Part shown: positions 43,542-55,524 of the stretch, one piece after another
Position numbering within the stretch: position 1 is the stretch's first letter
How the letters are laid out: every line of letters starts with the position of its first letter
DNA from: Neostapfia colusana
Lineage: Eukaryota; Streptophyta; Magnoliopsida; Poales; Poaceae
DNA: 64,000 nucleotides
Assembly: GCA_030760725.1 (NCBI GenBank)
Contig: JASWHV010000003.1
Coordinates: 56,806,517 to 56,870,516, forward strand
Direction of reading: 5' to 3'
Position numbers and translations under genes: made by a program
Notes under the pieces: model-generated
Told to the model about the DNA's origin: nothing
Seen by the model: the letters and a program-made list of their open reading frames with translations, nothing else
Database searches by the model: none

Positions 43542-46500
43542 TTAGGAGTCCCCGGACTCCCGCCGGAACCTGGAAGCTACGAGGGCGGCCACGTCCCAGA
43601 TTTCGACCCTGGCAGCTTCCTCCCGCTCGACGACGGGGCTCAGTCTTACCGGCTCCAGAGAGAGGGAAGGATCCCGGCTCCAGAAGCACGCCAGCACGTG
43701 CGTGGCGACCTCCTTCGCCAAGCCCCGTCCCTCTGCCTCAAGCTCGTCGGTGATCACGGCTTCGAGCATGTCCAGCTTGGCGCCGACGGACTCGAGCGCC
43801 GGAATCGCCTCGGTCACCTCCTGTGCCGGAGTCCCCGTTATCACGGGGCTGAAGCCAAGGGGTACCAGGGCAGACCCCGCCTCGCCGATGAAGTTCCAGA
43901 CCGCTCGGGCCTCGACGGACCGTGAAGCCTGGAGCTTCTCCACCTCTTGGCAGGCTGCCAGTAGGGCGTCGGGCCCCTCCTCGGAGAACTTCTTCTCCTT
44001 GGCCGAGAGGGAATTCTCCCGGAGCTCGAGGTCCTTGGCGAGTCGCTCCAGCTCTGACGCCCGAAAGTCGGCCGCCAGCTCCCGCTCCAGCGCTGCCTGA
44101 TGCTCCTGGGAGGCCTACTCCAACCTCTCGGCCAGAGCTGCCTCCCGAAGCTACAGCTCCTCAGCCCGGGCCTTCAGGTCGCCCTCGCTGGCCTCCAGCC
44201 GTGTGGCAACCTTCTTCTCCTCCGCCGTCACAGCGCGCTCCCGATCCGTGACGGCGCACTCGCGGCGCACCAGCCGCAGCCGTAGCTCCTCCATGGCAGT
44301 GGAGTGCGCCTCGATCCTGGCATAAGCCTCACAGGTCTCCTGGTGGAGCCGCCGGGTCTCGAAGTCCAGGCGGTCGACGGCCCTCTTCTGAGCGTCGAGG
44401 AGCGCCTTCATGGCATCAAGCCTCGACCGCCTCGAGTCGAGCTCCGCCATAGCCTCCTGAGTCCGCTGCCTCAGGAGGTACCCCCAGCTGAGGAGGCGGT
44501 TCCTCTCCCCTGCCAGCACCTCCCGCTCTCGCTCCAAGGCGGCCTGGATCTGCCGGACGCTCGCCTGGGCAAACTCCAAGGCGACCGCCAGGGGCAGCGG
44601 GGCGGCAGAGGTCGAAGCCGCGCCCCTAACCTCCTCCATCACATCGTCGTTCAGTGGAGGAGATGCCGGCATCTCAGCGACCGGGATAAGGTGCCGATCT
44701 GGAGAAGCCGGAGGGCCTGCAGCTGCTCCTCCCGCCTCAGCACCAGAGGGACGGACGCCGCCAGCCGGCTCCACCGAGCCCTCGACAACCACCGGCTTCC
44801 GGGCTGGCGAAGGGGGACGAACAGGTGCACCTGTCGCCACCGCAGGGGTTAATCCCGCCGGCACAGAAGAAGCCTGCGCCAACTTGGGATCCGGCGAAGA
44901 CGGCGCAGCTTCCGGACGCTGCGGCACAGATCCTCCGCTAGCCGGAGATGGCCGGAGAACAGACTCGCCCCCGACAGCCGATGAGTCCCTGCCAACATGG
45001 GAAGCTCTCAGGCTAAGAAAAGGAGAAAAGAATACTGGTTCTAAAATCCGGAAAGAACAACACTTACCGAGGGACGCGAACGCTCCAACGGGCATGGAGC
45101 CCCGGCTTCCGAGCCGGGGCAGCACCACCGGAGCCTGCTGCCGCCGCCTGCACCTGCGCCGCAGGTACCCGGACCGGCGGAGCAGGAGGCGCGCCCGGAG
45201 CCCCCCTAGGAGGCAGAGCGCTAGAGCTCCCACCGGCAGCGCCTCTGGTGCAGCTCGCCGATCCGACCCCTGAAGCCCAGGGCACCTGCGTCCCCGTTTG
45301 AGTCCTGGCACTGTCCCCTCTGGTGCCGCCGCCTGCCGAGCCTGCAGCCGGGACGTTCGCTGGCCAGGGCATTTGAGCCCTCGGCTTACCCCCGGGCATC
45401 GCCGCACCGGCGTCCCCCCTCGGAGCTCCTCCGCCTGAGGAAGGAGGGCGGGGCACCACCCGGGGCTCCTCAGACCGCCGCTGTCCGAGAGGAGCCCCGT
45501 CGGAGCGGAAGACCTGAGGTCTCTTGGGGTCGCCGCCCGATGAACCAGCGCCTCCTGAAGATGGGCGCAAGGGTACCCCGGTCCCCTGGTTCGGCGCAAA
45601 CTGCGCCCTCAGAGGGGACCGGGCACGCTTCTTCTCTGGCTGCCCGGGGGCCGGCTCCTTCCCCTTGTCGACGCTCCGAGCTCCGTTGACACTCGGCGCG
45701 GGTTGGACATCAGCCGACGCCTCACGCTCCGCTCCGGGGCACTCGACCCTGGGGATCGAGATTCCCCGGAAGGCGTCCCCAACCTGACGTATGGCGATCC
45801 CGATGTCGTCCAGGTTCGGCATCTTCCGCAGCAACTCCGCCCTCCACTGTGACTCCAATAAGAGTGGGGTGCAGGAAGCTGGGAAAGTCAGGTCGCCGCG
45901 TTGATGAAGTCGCCGCTCAGCCTTGCCACCATCTCGTACAACATCTCCTCAGATGGGTCGGAGCCGAGACCCGTCTCCAACCTGGTGCAGTCATGCTCGC
46001 CGGTGTAGTACCGCGTCGGGCGGCTGCGCTGTTGCAAGGGCGCAACGCGGTGTGACAGGAAGTCTATCAGCACCATCAGGGACGTCAGCCCCTCGTTGGC
46101 CAGAAACCGGATCTGCTCCATGACCGGCGCGTACTCTGGCTCTAGCTCCGGGATCTCCTCCCAGAAGCGACGCTCGGTGGTCGGGCCGGCAGTTGGCAGC
46201 TGAAGGCGATCATGCTCATCGGTCTGCACGATCACCCAGTTCTTCCTCCAGCCTTCCCACCTCGCTGCGCTGAAAGGTAGAAGGTACCCAGAGACCTTCG
46301 GATCCTTACAGCGATGCTGGAAGTAGTACACCCCCAGCTGATTCTTCGAGCCGCGTATAGTCGTCCGCAGCACAAAGAAGTAGCGGAAGAGCGTCACCGA
46401 AGCGTGCACTCCCACGAACATATCGAAGAAGTGCACGAAGACGGCAGCCATCACAAAGGAGCTGGGGGAGAGGTGATGAAGCTGGAGACCGTACGCTCCA

Positions 46501-46711
46501 GCAGCGTCACGAAGAAGGAAGAAATTGGCGGGACGAACCCCGCCAAGGCATAGGCGGTGAAGAAAACAATCTCCCCCCTATCTAGACACAAGGGGAGAGA
46601 TCCCCGCCGGAGCCAGCGCTTCTGCTCCTCTACGTGCCAACCCAGCAGCTTGCGTACTACCCCAAGCTCGACCGACAGGGTGGGACGCGACGGAGGCAGG
46701 TTGGAAGCCAT
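43542..46711 (-). pseudogene. Element 3 antisense gene: Transposase_28-like region plus coiled coil, broken
   Basis: Starts at ATG 46711 (MASNLPPSRP). The first part, to about 45888, reads WHVEEQKRWL, FTAYALAGFVPPISSFFVTL, then after a frameshift near 46455 HFFDMFVGVHASVTLFRYFF, QLGVYYFQHR and WEGWRKNWVIVQ. This resembles the plant 'putative gypsy type transposon' family (PF04195). The 45858-45068 frame is Pro/Gly-rich with PEKKRARSP, the point where Elements 1 and 2 join. The intron is 45067-44989 (CCTCG/GTAAGT to TTGGCAG/GGACTC), in phase. Exon 2 has the coiled coil, two nonsense codons (about 44151 and 44117), then open sequence to 43542. How 45888 connects to 45858 is unclear: frameshift or a second intron. 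Confidence 0.75.
44989..45067 (-). other. Intron of the antisense gene (Element 3)
   Basis: 79 nt, GTAAGT to GGCAG, splitting an Arg codon exactly as in Element 1. Splicing keeps the frame into DSSAVGGESVLRPSP. Confidence 0.72.
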
Positions 46712-46822
46712 GGCCGATGGAAGCGCAAGAACTTGGGGGCTGAGAAGGCTTGAGCGCTCAGAGAACTTTGGAAGGCTCAGGCGTAGGGAAGTGCGAAGGG
46801 AAGCCTGCGATGCAGATGAGAT

Positions 46823-46833
46823 CCCCTTTTAAA
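46823..46833 (-). promoter_or_regulatory. TATA-like box of the antisense gene (Element 3)
   Basis: GTTTAAAAGGG on the minus strand, about 112 bp before ATG 46711; conserved with the other two copies. Confidence 0.48.
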
Positions 46834-47217
46834 CTTCCCAGACGCAATTCAAAGCGATTCGAAACTCTTCAAATACGCTGCTTGGGGCAATCGCTTCAGC
46901 TCCAGGCCCTGGAGTCGATGACAAGTAGGCTCAGGCCATCCTGTGGAAGCGGTGGACCAAGTAGTCAGCCCCCCAGGCAAAGAACCCGGCGGTTCCTGAC
47001 AAGACGCTGCGACGTGCGCTGCGACGTGCGGTAGTGGCAGCCTTGGGAACCGCCGCAGTAAAAGCAGCCATCAAGCAGGGCTCACGCCCCCACGATCCCA
47101 CGACTGTTCGTGCTCTAGCAACGGTCAAAGCGGTTCTTCGAGAAGGTGCGTGAAGTAGAAGAGACGGGGGCCCCACCTCGGGCTTGTTATCTCCCCCGAG
47201 ATGGGCCCGCGGGCCAT
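46834..47217. other. Element 3 region between antisense promoter and 3' LTR
   Basis: Equivalent of 8475-8854. Ends GAGATGGGCCCGCGGGCCAT before the LTR, the polypurine-tract position with a GGGCCCGCGGGCCC-like palindrome. No gene seen. Confidence 0.55.
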
Positions 47218-48445
47218 TGTCGGTACCCTCAATATGGGGTACCCCCGCGCACACACGAAATCGCCTAAGGGCTTTGCCCCTTTCGTAGGAGGAAGCTCTA
47301 AAAGCCCCAAGTGTCCTGCGGGGCCGGACCTCCCTCTCCTCAGAGCAGGGCTCCGGGCCCGCCACGTGGCCGGCAGAGCTGGACCTCCCTTCTCCGCAGG
47401 GAGAGCTCCAAAGGCTCCACATGTCCAGCGGGGCCGGACGTCCCTCTCCTCAGAGGAGAGCTCCGGGCCCGCAACGTGGCCAGCAGAGCCAGACCTCCCC
47501 CCTCCGTGGGGAGAGCTCCGAAGGCTCCACGTATCCAGCGGGGCCGGACCTCCCTCTCCTCAGAGGAGAGCTCCGGGCACGCCACGTGGCCAGCAGAGCC
47601 GGACCTCCCCCCTCCGTGGGGAGAGCTTTGAAGGCTCCACGTGTCCAGTGGGGCCGGACCTCCCTCTCCTCAGAGGAGAGCTCCGGGCCTGCCACGTGGC
47701 CAGCAGAACAGCACTACCTGCCCCCACGCGATAGGCAACAAGAGTAAAGACGCGCCATACCTTGTCCGTACAAGGTATTCAAGACCCGCGCATTCCCAAG
47801 ACGCGGAGACGTAGAGCACGCTGCTGTCAGGTGCCGTTGTGCCCAGTCACATCGCAGTGAAGACTGGCATGCCACGTCAGAAGCTGTACACCAATAAACA
47901 CAGCGACAAGACATCCCCTGCCGCCCCTTCCGTCATCAACCACTACGCCTAGCTTATGGCATGGGCAGGGCGGCAAGACGAAGACTCAGAAGCCCTCGCC
48001 ATAGACAACTACCGGCGTAACTGCAGGATATGGTAGATGGCAGGTAATCTCCCCGGGACCACCTATCGGGTCCCGAGCCCACCTTGTAAGCCATCCGAGC
48101 CTTGGACTATAAAAGGCTCGGGTAGGAAACGTTACAGGGGGTTCGCACTCACGCGAGTTAGCACCCTGGTTTGGCTTTTTGCACACTCTCACGCTAGGTT
48201 TGAACTCTGTCGAGTTCGCCACTTAGCTCAACTCATCCCCAAGCAATACAACGAGCACCTCCGCTCACCGTGGACTTAGGATTTTACGCTCCGGCGGCCT
48301 GAACCACGTAAAAAACCTGTGTTCATCTGTTTCCTTCGTCCCACTATGCTTAAGCTCTCCGTGGGGGACTAACCCCTCCGAAAAAGAACCTCCACGGGCT
48401 GCCCAGTGCAGGCCCAGGGGAAGTGTCGATAGCTACACTTCGACA
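47218..48445 (+). repeat. Element 3 3' LTR
   Basis: 1,228 bp, about 56 bp longer than the 5' LTR because its array (about 47290-47705) differs in unit number. Here the TATA box is CTATAAAAGG, unlike the mutated 5' copy; the left arm of the hairpin has one change (ATCCGAGCCTT). Confidence 0.94.
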
Positions 48446-48450
48446 ACGAG
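48446..48450. repeat. Target-site duplication ACGAG, right copy (Element 3)
   Basis: Matches 38069-38073. Confidence 0.94.
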
Positions 48451-48900
48451 TAACAAACGTTGTCTTCGGAATATTTGAGGCTCGAATCTTCAATTGATGG
48501 TACCCTGAGAGAAGATCAATTTTGGAGAATACACTGGCTCCCCTCAATTGATCAAACAAGTCCTCGATACGTGGCAACGGGTACTTGTTTTTGATGGTCA
48601 CTGCATTAAGAGCTCGATAGTCGACACATAACCTCTGAGCCCCATCTTTGTTTAGCACGAATATAACCGGGGCTCCCCAAGGTGAGGAGCTGGGTTGAAC
48701 ATACCCCTTATCTAGCAGCTCTTGGATATTCTCCTTGAGCTCTGCCAGCTGATTAGAATCCATCCTGTGCGGCCTCTTATATATAGGAGATGTGCCAAGT
48801 ACTAAATCGATGATGAACTCAATATAACGATCTGGTGGTATACCTGGTAACTCCTCAGGAAAAACATCTGGGAACTAACTAACCACCTGGATTCCCTCCG
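48451..48900 (-). pseudogene. Element E: start of RT
   Basis: Minus strand: ELKENIQELLDKGYVQPSSS, PWGAPVIFVLNKDGAQRLCV, DYRALNAVTIKNKYPLPRIE, FSKIDLLSGYHQLKIRASNI and PKTTFVTR, then the Element 3 junction and TRYGLYEYTVMSF at 38073. Before it lies the connector with P-E-E-L-P-G (about 48860). The 48451-48763 part is open. Confidence 0.9.
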
Positions 48901-49067
48901 TTGTCTCGAGTTGATTGAGCTGGATATTCTCATCTGTCACACGGATTGACTTGAATTCCACCTTGCTGCCGTCGGTGAGTCAAACTGACAGTCTTCAACG
49001 CACAATGTATCACACAATTATACTTGGCCAGCCAATCCATCCCCAATATGATATCCCGGCCCCGCGG

Positions 49068-50463
49068 CTACAATACAAGGAGGTTTGCAGAGAAGACCAC
49101 CCCCATGATGTCAAGATTCACTTTTGAGCACACTACGTTTGTCTTGAGTTCTCCCCCATAAGAGTTGACCACTAGCATATGGGTCATAGGTGTAGTGTTC
49201 ATATTATGCTTCTGGATGAAGTTCTTAGCAATGAAAGAATGAGTAGCACCCGAATCAAACAACAGTGTAGCAGGATGGGAATCGATGAGAACATACCAAT
49301 CACCACATCTGGGGCATCCTGAGCCTCCTCCAAAGCCACATGGTTCACACGACCATGCATGACATTATGCTGCTGCTGCTGTGGTTGTTTCTTCTTAGGG
49401 CAACGGTTGGAGAGATGACCACTCTCGCCGCAAGTGTAACACGGCCCAATTATCCTGCCACTCTGAGTCTTGCTGCCCTGCTGCTTACTATGCTGAAAAT
49501 GACCAGCCGGACGGGGTGGAAAGGTAGGACACGTCTGCTGAAACTGTGGACGCTGTTGCTGAGTCTGCGGCACTGACTGCCTGAAAGCCGGGGTAAGGTA
49601 CCTCGGCGCCTGATATGAGCCCATGGGACGGCTCACCTGCCCCACTAGCATCGGCGTAAAATGGGCGCGACTGCTGCTGCCAAAAGACTAACCCTGCCAA
49701 GATGTCTTTCGCTTCCTGTGTGCTTCTAACTCGGGCCTCCGCTTATCCATAACAAAAGATTTATCAATCTTCTTTTGGAAAGTCACGTAGTAGCTGGAGG
49801 AGAGTGCATTTTTCAATTCTTCATCTAGCACCTGTATAAAGCAGTCCTGCTTCTTATCATCAGTGTTGACATCTTCAGGCGCATAACGAGACAGTTGTGT
49901 GAACTTCCGAAGATACTCATGAACTGTCATGTTACCCTGCCTCATACTCAAAAACTCCTTCCGCTTGATCTTTATGGCCCCAGCTGGAATATAGTGACTG
50001 CGAAAGCTCTGTGTGAACTCCTCCCAAGTGATACTCTGTGGGTCCTCATGGGCGGACGTGTAAGCTGTCCACCAGTCTGCTGCGGGACCTGAAAGCTGGT
50101 GGGAGGCAAGCAGCACCCTCTCCTAACCCTGACACTGAACTAACTGCATCTTGCTTTCAATTGAATTCAACCAATCATCAGCATCTAGTGGCTCCATGAA
50201 ATTTGAAAACACTGGTGGACGAGTACTCTGAAAGTCCCTCAGTTTGGGCCGGGGTTCAGGCACTGGCGGTGGTGGAGGTGGAGGAGCTTGATTCATGTTG
50301 ACCACCATTTGAGTCAGATTCTGCAGGAGCTGAGTCTGCATAGCCATCATCTGCTGCATCCCCAGTGGAACAGCTCCCCCACGAGCACCTCGACCATTCC
50401 ACGGTGGAATCTGGAATGCTGGAGGAGCATTACCCTCCTCGGGCATCCCGTAGCCATGACCTC
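49068..50463 (-). pseudogene. Element E: gag with zinc knuckle, and protease
   Basis: Gag reads from about 50450: MPEEGNAPPAFQIPPWNGRG, then MQQMMAMQTQLLQNLTQMVV, a proline run, RDFQSTRPPVFSNFM, DDWLNSIESKMQLVQCQG, a stop at 50123, LLASHQLSGPAADWWTAYTS, MTVHEYLRKFTQLSRYAPED. A frameshift near 49690 precedes the knuckle CYTCGESGHLSNRCPKK (near 49440; CX2CX4HX4C). Protease follows after another shift: LFDSGATHSFIAKNFIQKHN (near 49260). The first codons touch the LTR at 50464, so the E leader and primer site are separated from it by Element G. Confidence 0.87.
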
Positions 50464-53400
50464 TGTCGAGGGCCAAGGTCCGGATCATGGGGCCGTGCCG
50501 CTCGCCCGAGGACCGCATTAGGTGGTGCCGTGCGATGCGGCACCCAACAGCATACGGGTCGAGGAAAACAGCATATTACACAAATCTTTGTGGAAGCATA
50601 AAAAAAAAGTATTTTACAAATGCTTATCTCAAAATAAATTACAGCGGAAGACTACAACTCTTACGACTCATTTTTAGCTTAGCATCAAAGAAACAGTCCA
50701 ACCCGCGGATGTTTCTTACTACCAACACGAAGAACAAACCGCAGTGGCGAGAATGCTCTTGAGTAACCACTCGGAGGTTTTCGAGTCTCATCGGCATCCC
50801 TTCTCATAAGCATGAAGTCCATACCTGCAAAACCACTCGGATAGCATCCGTGAGCATAAAGCTCAGCAAGACTTAACCGTCCAACCTAATCATGAAACTC
50901 TACATGAGGATATAACATAAAGTAGGATGGCATAATGCATAATGAACTCGCCTAATTGTACTTTCAAGTGTTATTGCCAGCAATTTAAGAATGACCTTGG
51001 GCACGCCACATCGAGAGTCCACAATCAAACAAGAAACGCTTTCCCCTGATGTACTTTGCTCATGGTGTAAACGAATCGAGTTTGCACTTACATAAAAGAT
51101 TCATCACAAAGCTAGTATGAAACTTCAAAATGCTCGGTCCTTTTCCACGAGCGACGGTGATTCGAATCAATAACACCCGGACTACACAACACGTACGCCC
51201 GTACTCAACGTTGCCTACAGCAACCATCACTGACGTTGTACATGGCAGCCTTTCCCCCGTTTCACCCACGTTGAATCGATCAAATCGCCCCGTACAATAG
51301 CCACTATGATGGTGCACCTACCGACATGAGATGTCATGAGAATGTTACCCACATACTGCACACCGGCCGTCTCGCCTAAGGTAACCCGAAAAGGCTCAAC
51401 GCAAGCTTCCCGAGATACATCGGTTTACTGGGTCCTATATAGCCAGCATGAGTCCGGTACACAACTCAAACTTGCTCAACAGGGCCGCATACGGATCGGT
51501 CCTTGACCGACACGGATAGGTCTATAGCACCCAGGCCCCTATGTCCTGCTGCCCCTACAACCTGCCGGTCTCAACTTTAACTTGCTAACAATTTTCTGAA
51601 CCAATCCGTATGCCACTGTTGTCATGATCATGCGAGTAGCATCTCACCACTCGACTTCTACCGAACCTTACTTAAGCATGGCAGTTCTACACGATGTAAA
51701 GACATCTACCCAATACTCCATGGGTTTATTTGGTCATGCAAGAGGAGTATCAAATAACTAGATCTAATGCACATTTCATATCTTAACCGAAGAGTGAATA
51801 CAAAGTAAAAAACTTAAAATATGTTAAATGCAAACCGGAGCTTGCCTGTTTTGCAGGGTAGTCGTATATAAGCAGTTAGTGATCCTTGCTGATCAACCCT
51901 TGATTCTCCGGAGTCTGATCCACTTCAATGAATCACTCCTTCGAATCCCCTTCATTGTGATGCCTATTGAAATGTATATGCATAATTTTTATAGAATGCA
52001 ATGGAAAGAATTTAAGACTTGATTTCTTAAGAACAGAGACTGTGTGGAAATGCCAAGAATGTCTTGTTTTGCCTCTGTTGTGCAAAGAATTATGAATGAC
52101 CTAAATTGGTCTTAGTGTTTTAGTTATATAATAACTAACTTTCCTAATGAACATAAGAGGTGAGCTGAAAAGAATTGAATGCAACTGAAGAACAAGAACT
52201 CCAATGGCTTCAAAACTTTTACAGCATGTTCTACAATAACCAGAGATGTAGCTTGCCAAATTGCAGCTAATGTGGATGCAAATTATGTCTACAATAATTC
52301 CCACAAGATTCTTATGTATTTTCCCACATACATAAGCATGGTAGAACAAGAACAGGAAGTTTTAGGAGTCAACTTGAGCTGATAATTTACATGTGAATTT
52401 CTGGTCACATGAAAGTAATTTGATCCAAAATTTAGATCTTTTACTTGAGTAGTTCCTCCAGAACAATTCCTTAAACAATTCTACTCAAAAGAATTAGTTC
52501 TGGAGTAATGTGCATTTTCATGTCCAATCAAGTGAACTACAATTTCAAGTATGTCTCAGAGAGCTTGCCTATATTTTCTCATGATTTTTGGAGCTATGAT
52601 TTGCCTAGAATGGATTTTACAAGTGGGCAACATTTTTCTGAAAATGTTTCTGGATCCTTATGAACACAGCAGTTTGTATTTAGCAAATTCCTACTCAAAT
52701 CATCTTCAAATGAGCTAAATATTTGCTAGAAGGTCAACAATATGCTAAACAATATTCTGGCCAAATTTGAGGATTTTTGGATGAACCAAACTCTCTCAAT
52801 AATTCTTTTCAAAAAACCTTCATAGAATTTTCCAGAATTTAATATTGACTTTCATACAAATTGGGGTTCATACATGGATAGAACTTTGCAAAATGAATCC
52901 AACCCAATTTGAATCACTCAATTTGGAGATTCCTACACAAAGATATGATTTTCCAAAGTTGGAACACAATCTGGAATTGTTTTTCCTAATGAAATTCGAC
53001 TGGGCCCACGTGTTTAAACTCCAGCCACTGGAATTGAAGCCACACTGGGGTCACACGGTTTCAGCGCACCTTCACAGAGGATCCGAGCCACAACAGATCC
53101 TTTGTTTAAATTTTACAGCCGCTGACAGCAGGGCCCCACATTTTCTTCTTCCTCCCGCCTTCCCCTTCACGCGCCGCGCCGCTCTTTCGCCACACCGACG
53201 CCGGAGTTTGCCGGCTCAACATTTCCGGCCGCCGCCCAAGCTGACGCTCGCCGCTAGGGGGTTTTGGACGTCGAGGAACACGCCGGTGGGGTTTGCTAGG
53301 GCTGCCGGTGATCAGAAGTACCCCGGAAATGTGCGGCGGCCTCGGGTGCACTTTGGTGCCGTCGGCTGGCCGACCTAGCCCACCAAACAAGCTACCAAAA

Positions 53401-54611
53401 TGATCTACAGAACCAGGGAAGCTTATGGAAGATCGACAACGCCTTAAACTAGCTTGGAAATGGCGGCAAAGAAGGTTTCACCATCCGCCCACGGGGTTCC
53501 GCCGAAGAAGCGCTCGGAAACACTCAAAATCCGTCGCTCCGAGGTGGTTTCATGCTAGGGTTGCTAAAGACAAGATACTCGCCGGCTAGTCCAGCATCTA
53601 TGTGCAAAGTTTGATGATCTAAGAAGGATTGAAAAGTGAGAATTTTGGAGATTATTACCGGACGCTTGGTTTGAAGCCGCCGTGACAAAGTTCCAAAATT
53701 CGCCGGCTATGCTCCACGGGTTGGCTTGAAATTCGGGTGGAAGCAGCGTGGTGGTTGTGCACTTCCGTTGCCACCCTTGCTCAGCCGTGAGAGCCGCTGT
53801 GGCAAGCTGCCCACGTGCACCCGATCGCCGGCTCTCTTTAGGTTGCCGCGGATGAAACTGTTCACGGGGAAAGGAGGCCGGGGCTCGCTAGCTTTTGGGT
53901 CGGGGAGGTGAGCAACGGGTGCATCGTGCTGCTTTGCAGCTCGGAGGGAAGTCGCAGGCGGGTTTTCACCGTTTCCCGGTTGATCCCGAGGAGGCGGCGT
54001 TGTGGAGCTTTGTTCATGGGTTTGCTCGCGGGGAGGAGAAAGCAAAGTCCTTTTGCTCAGTCTGTGAAGAGGAGGATCACGTTGAAAAGAAACCCACACC
54101 GGTGCCAGCGCTCGGGAGAGGAGCAGGAGGTGGTGGCAGCTGCGCTCGGTGGCACACGGTGAGAAGCTACTCGTTGGAGTTGAAAACAGAGACCAGAGGA
54201 GGCTTTGTTTGCTTTGTGTGCAAGTCACAAATATCCCAATGACATGTGGGGTCTACTCAACTTTCCTCCCCAAAAGATCTCCTCAAGTTAATCCCCTCCA
54301 ATCCCAAATTTTTGAAGTTTAAACGTGGGCTAGCATTTGAATTCGCCAAATTCAGTTTGAATTTGCATAGCAAATTTGAATTTGGTTTGAATTTGGAAAT
54401 GCCTCTATTTAGTTCTTTTTTAGCCCACCCTAAAGTTAGATCATTGTCATCCAAAACTTCCTCAATTTAAAACTATATGGCTGCAAAAGTATTCAAAGGT
54501 TTGGCCACAATTTATGGTGAACTTTTAATTTGAAATTCTGAGTTTTAACCTTCATGCAAATAAATGTTTAAGTCCATTTTGGTTCAACACATTCAAATGA
54601 ACATGTGAGCT
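50464..54611 (-). repeat. Long LTR, probably the 3' LTR of Element G, truncated
   Basis: Begins TGTCGAGGGCC on the plus strand and follows 58615 onward and 22087-26270 closely. Compared with F1 it stops about 130 bp short at 54611, where RT begins. GC-rich parts at about 53060-54170 yield chance open frames; no gene is supported. Confidence 0.82.
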
Positions 54612-55517
54612 GTTTAGCAATTTTTGAGAAGCTCGGAACGAACCTCCGATAATACCCCGCTAAACCTAGGAAACTTCGGACCTCGTCGACTGATTTGAGA
54701 GATTCCCACTTCAGCACTTGTTCAATTTCGCTAGGGTCCACGGCAACGCCCTCTGCTGAGATGTTATGGTCTAGAAAAGGCATTTGATCAATCCAGAACT
54801 CATATTTGCTGAACTTGGCATATAATTTGTGATCCCTCAAACGTTGTAGCATGATTCGCAAATGTTCAGCATGCTCTTCTTCAGATTTCGAGTAAACCAA
54901 TATGTCATCGATGAATACCATGACGAACTTGTCTAACTCTGGCATGAACACAGAATTCATCAAATACATGAAGTGTCCCGGAGGTTGGTTAACCCAAATG
55001 ACATGATGAGGTACTCATAGAGTCTGTATCTCGTCGAGAAAGCTGTCTTCGGTATGTCCTCCGGTCGGATCTTGATTTGATGATAGCCCAACCAAAAATC
55101 CATCTTCGAAAATACCTTTGCACCCACAAGTTGATCGAATAAGATGTCGATGCGGGGCAAAGGATACTTGTTCTTTATCGTGACAGCATTTAGAGGATGA
55201 TAATCAACACATAGCCGCAGTGTTCCGTCTTTCTTCTTAACGAACAGCGCAGAGCAACCCCAAGGTGAAGAACTTGGTCGTATGAAACCCTTACTCATGA
55301 GCTCATTTAGCTGCTCTTTCAACTCCGCTAGCTCGTTAGGTGCCATTTTGTAAGGCCTTCGTGAGATAGGTGTTGTTCCCGGCGCCAGTTCAATCTTGAA
55401 CTCGACGTCCCATTCAGGCGGCATGTCTGGTAAATCCTCGGGAAACACGTTGGGATAATCACATACCACCGGAATATCTTCGAGTTTAATCTCTTCTGTG
55501 TGGTAAGCTTCTGCCAT
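54612..55517 (-). pseudogene. Element G: reverse transcriptase, C-terminus missing
   Basis: From 55517: MAEAYHTEEIKLEDIPVVCD, VFPEDLPDMPPEWDVEFKIE, ELKEQLNELMSKGFIRPSSS, FVKKKDGTLRLCVDYHPLNA, VFSKMDFWLGYHQIKIRPED, EYLIMSFGLTN; after a frameshift near 54965, KFVMVFIDDILVYSKSEEEH (catalytic FIDD intact) and RSFLGLAGYYRRFVPSFSKI. The coding then stops against the LTR. RNase H and integrase are missing. It overlaps the A fragment in RT, so A and G are two copies, not two halves of one. Confidence 0.9.
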
Positions 55518-55524
55518 TTCTTGA

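Larger units (their letters stand above)
38074..48445 (+). mobile_element. Element 3: long form of the non-autonomous Tat-type family
   Basis: 10,372 bp with TSD ACGAG, in the RT of Element E. LTRs 38074-39245 and 47218-48445. It has gag, a protease frame, the integrase tail and the longest antisense gene, including an N-terminal domain missing from Elements 1 and 2. It therefore shows the older layout of the family. RT, RNase H and integrase core are absent here too. Confidence 0.93.
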
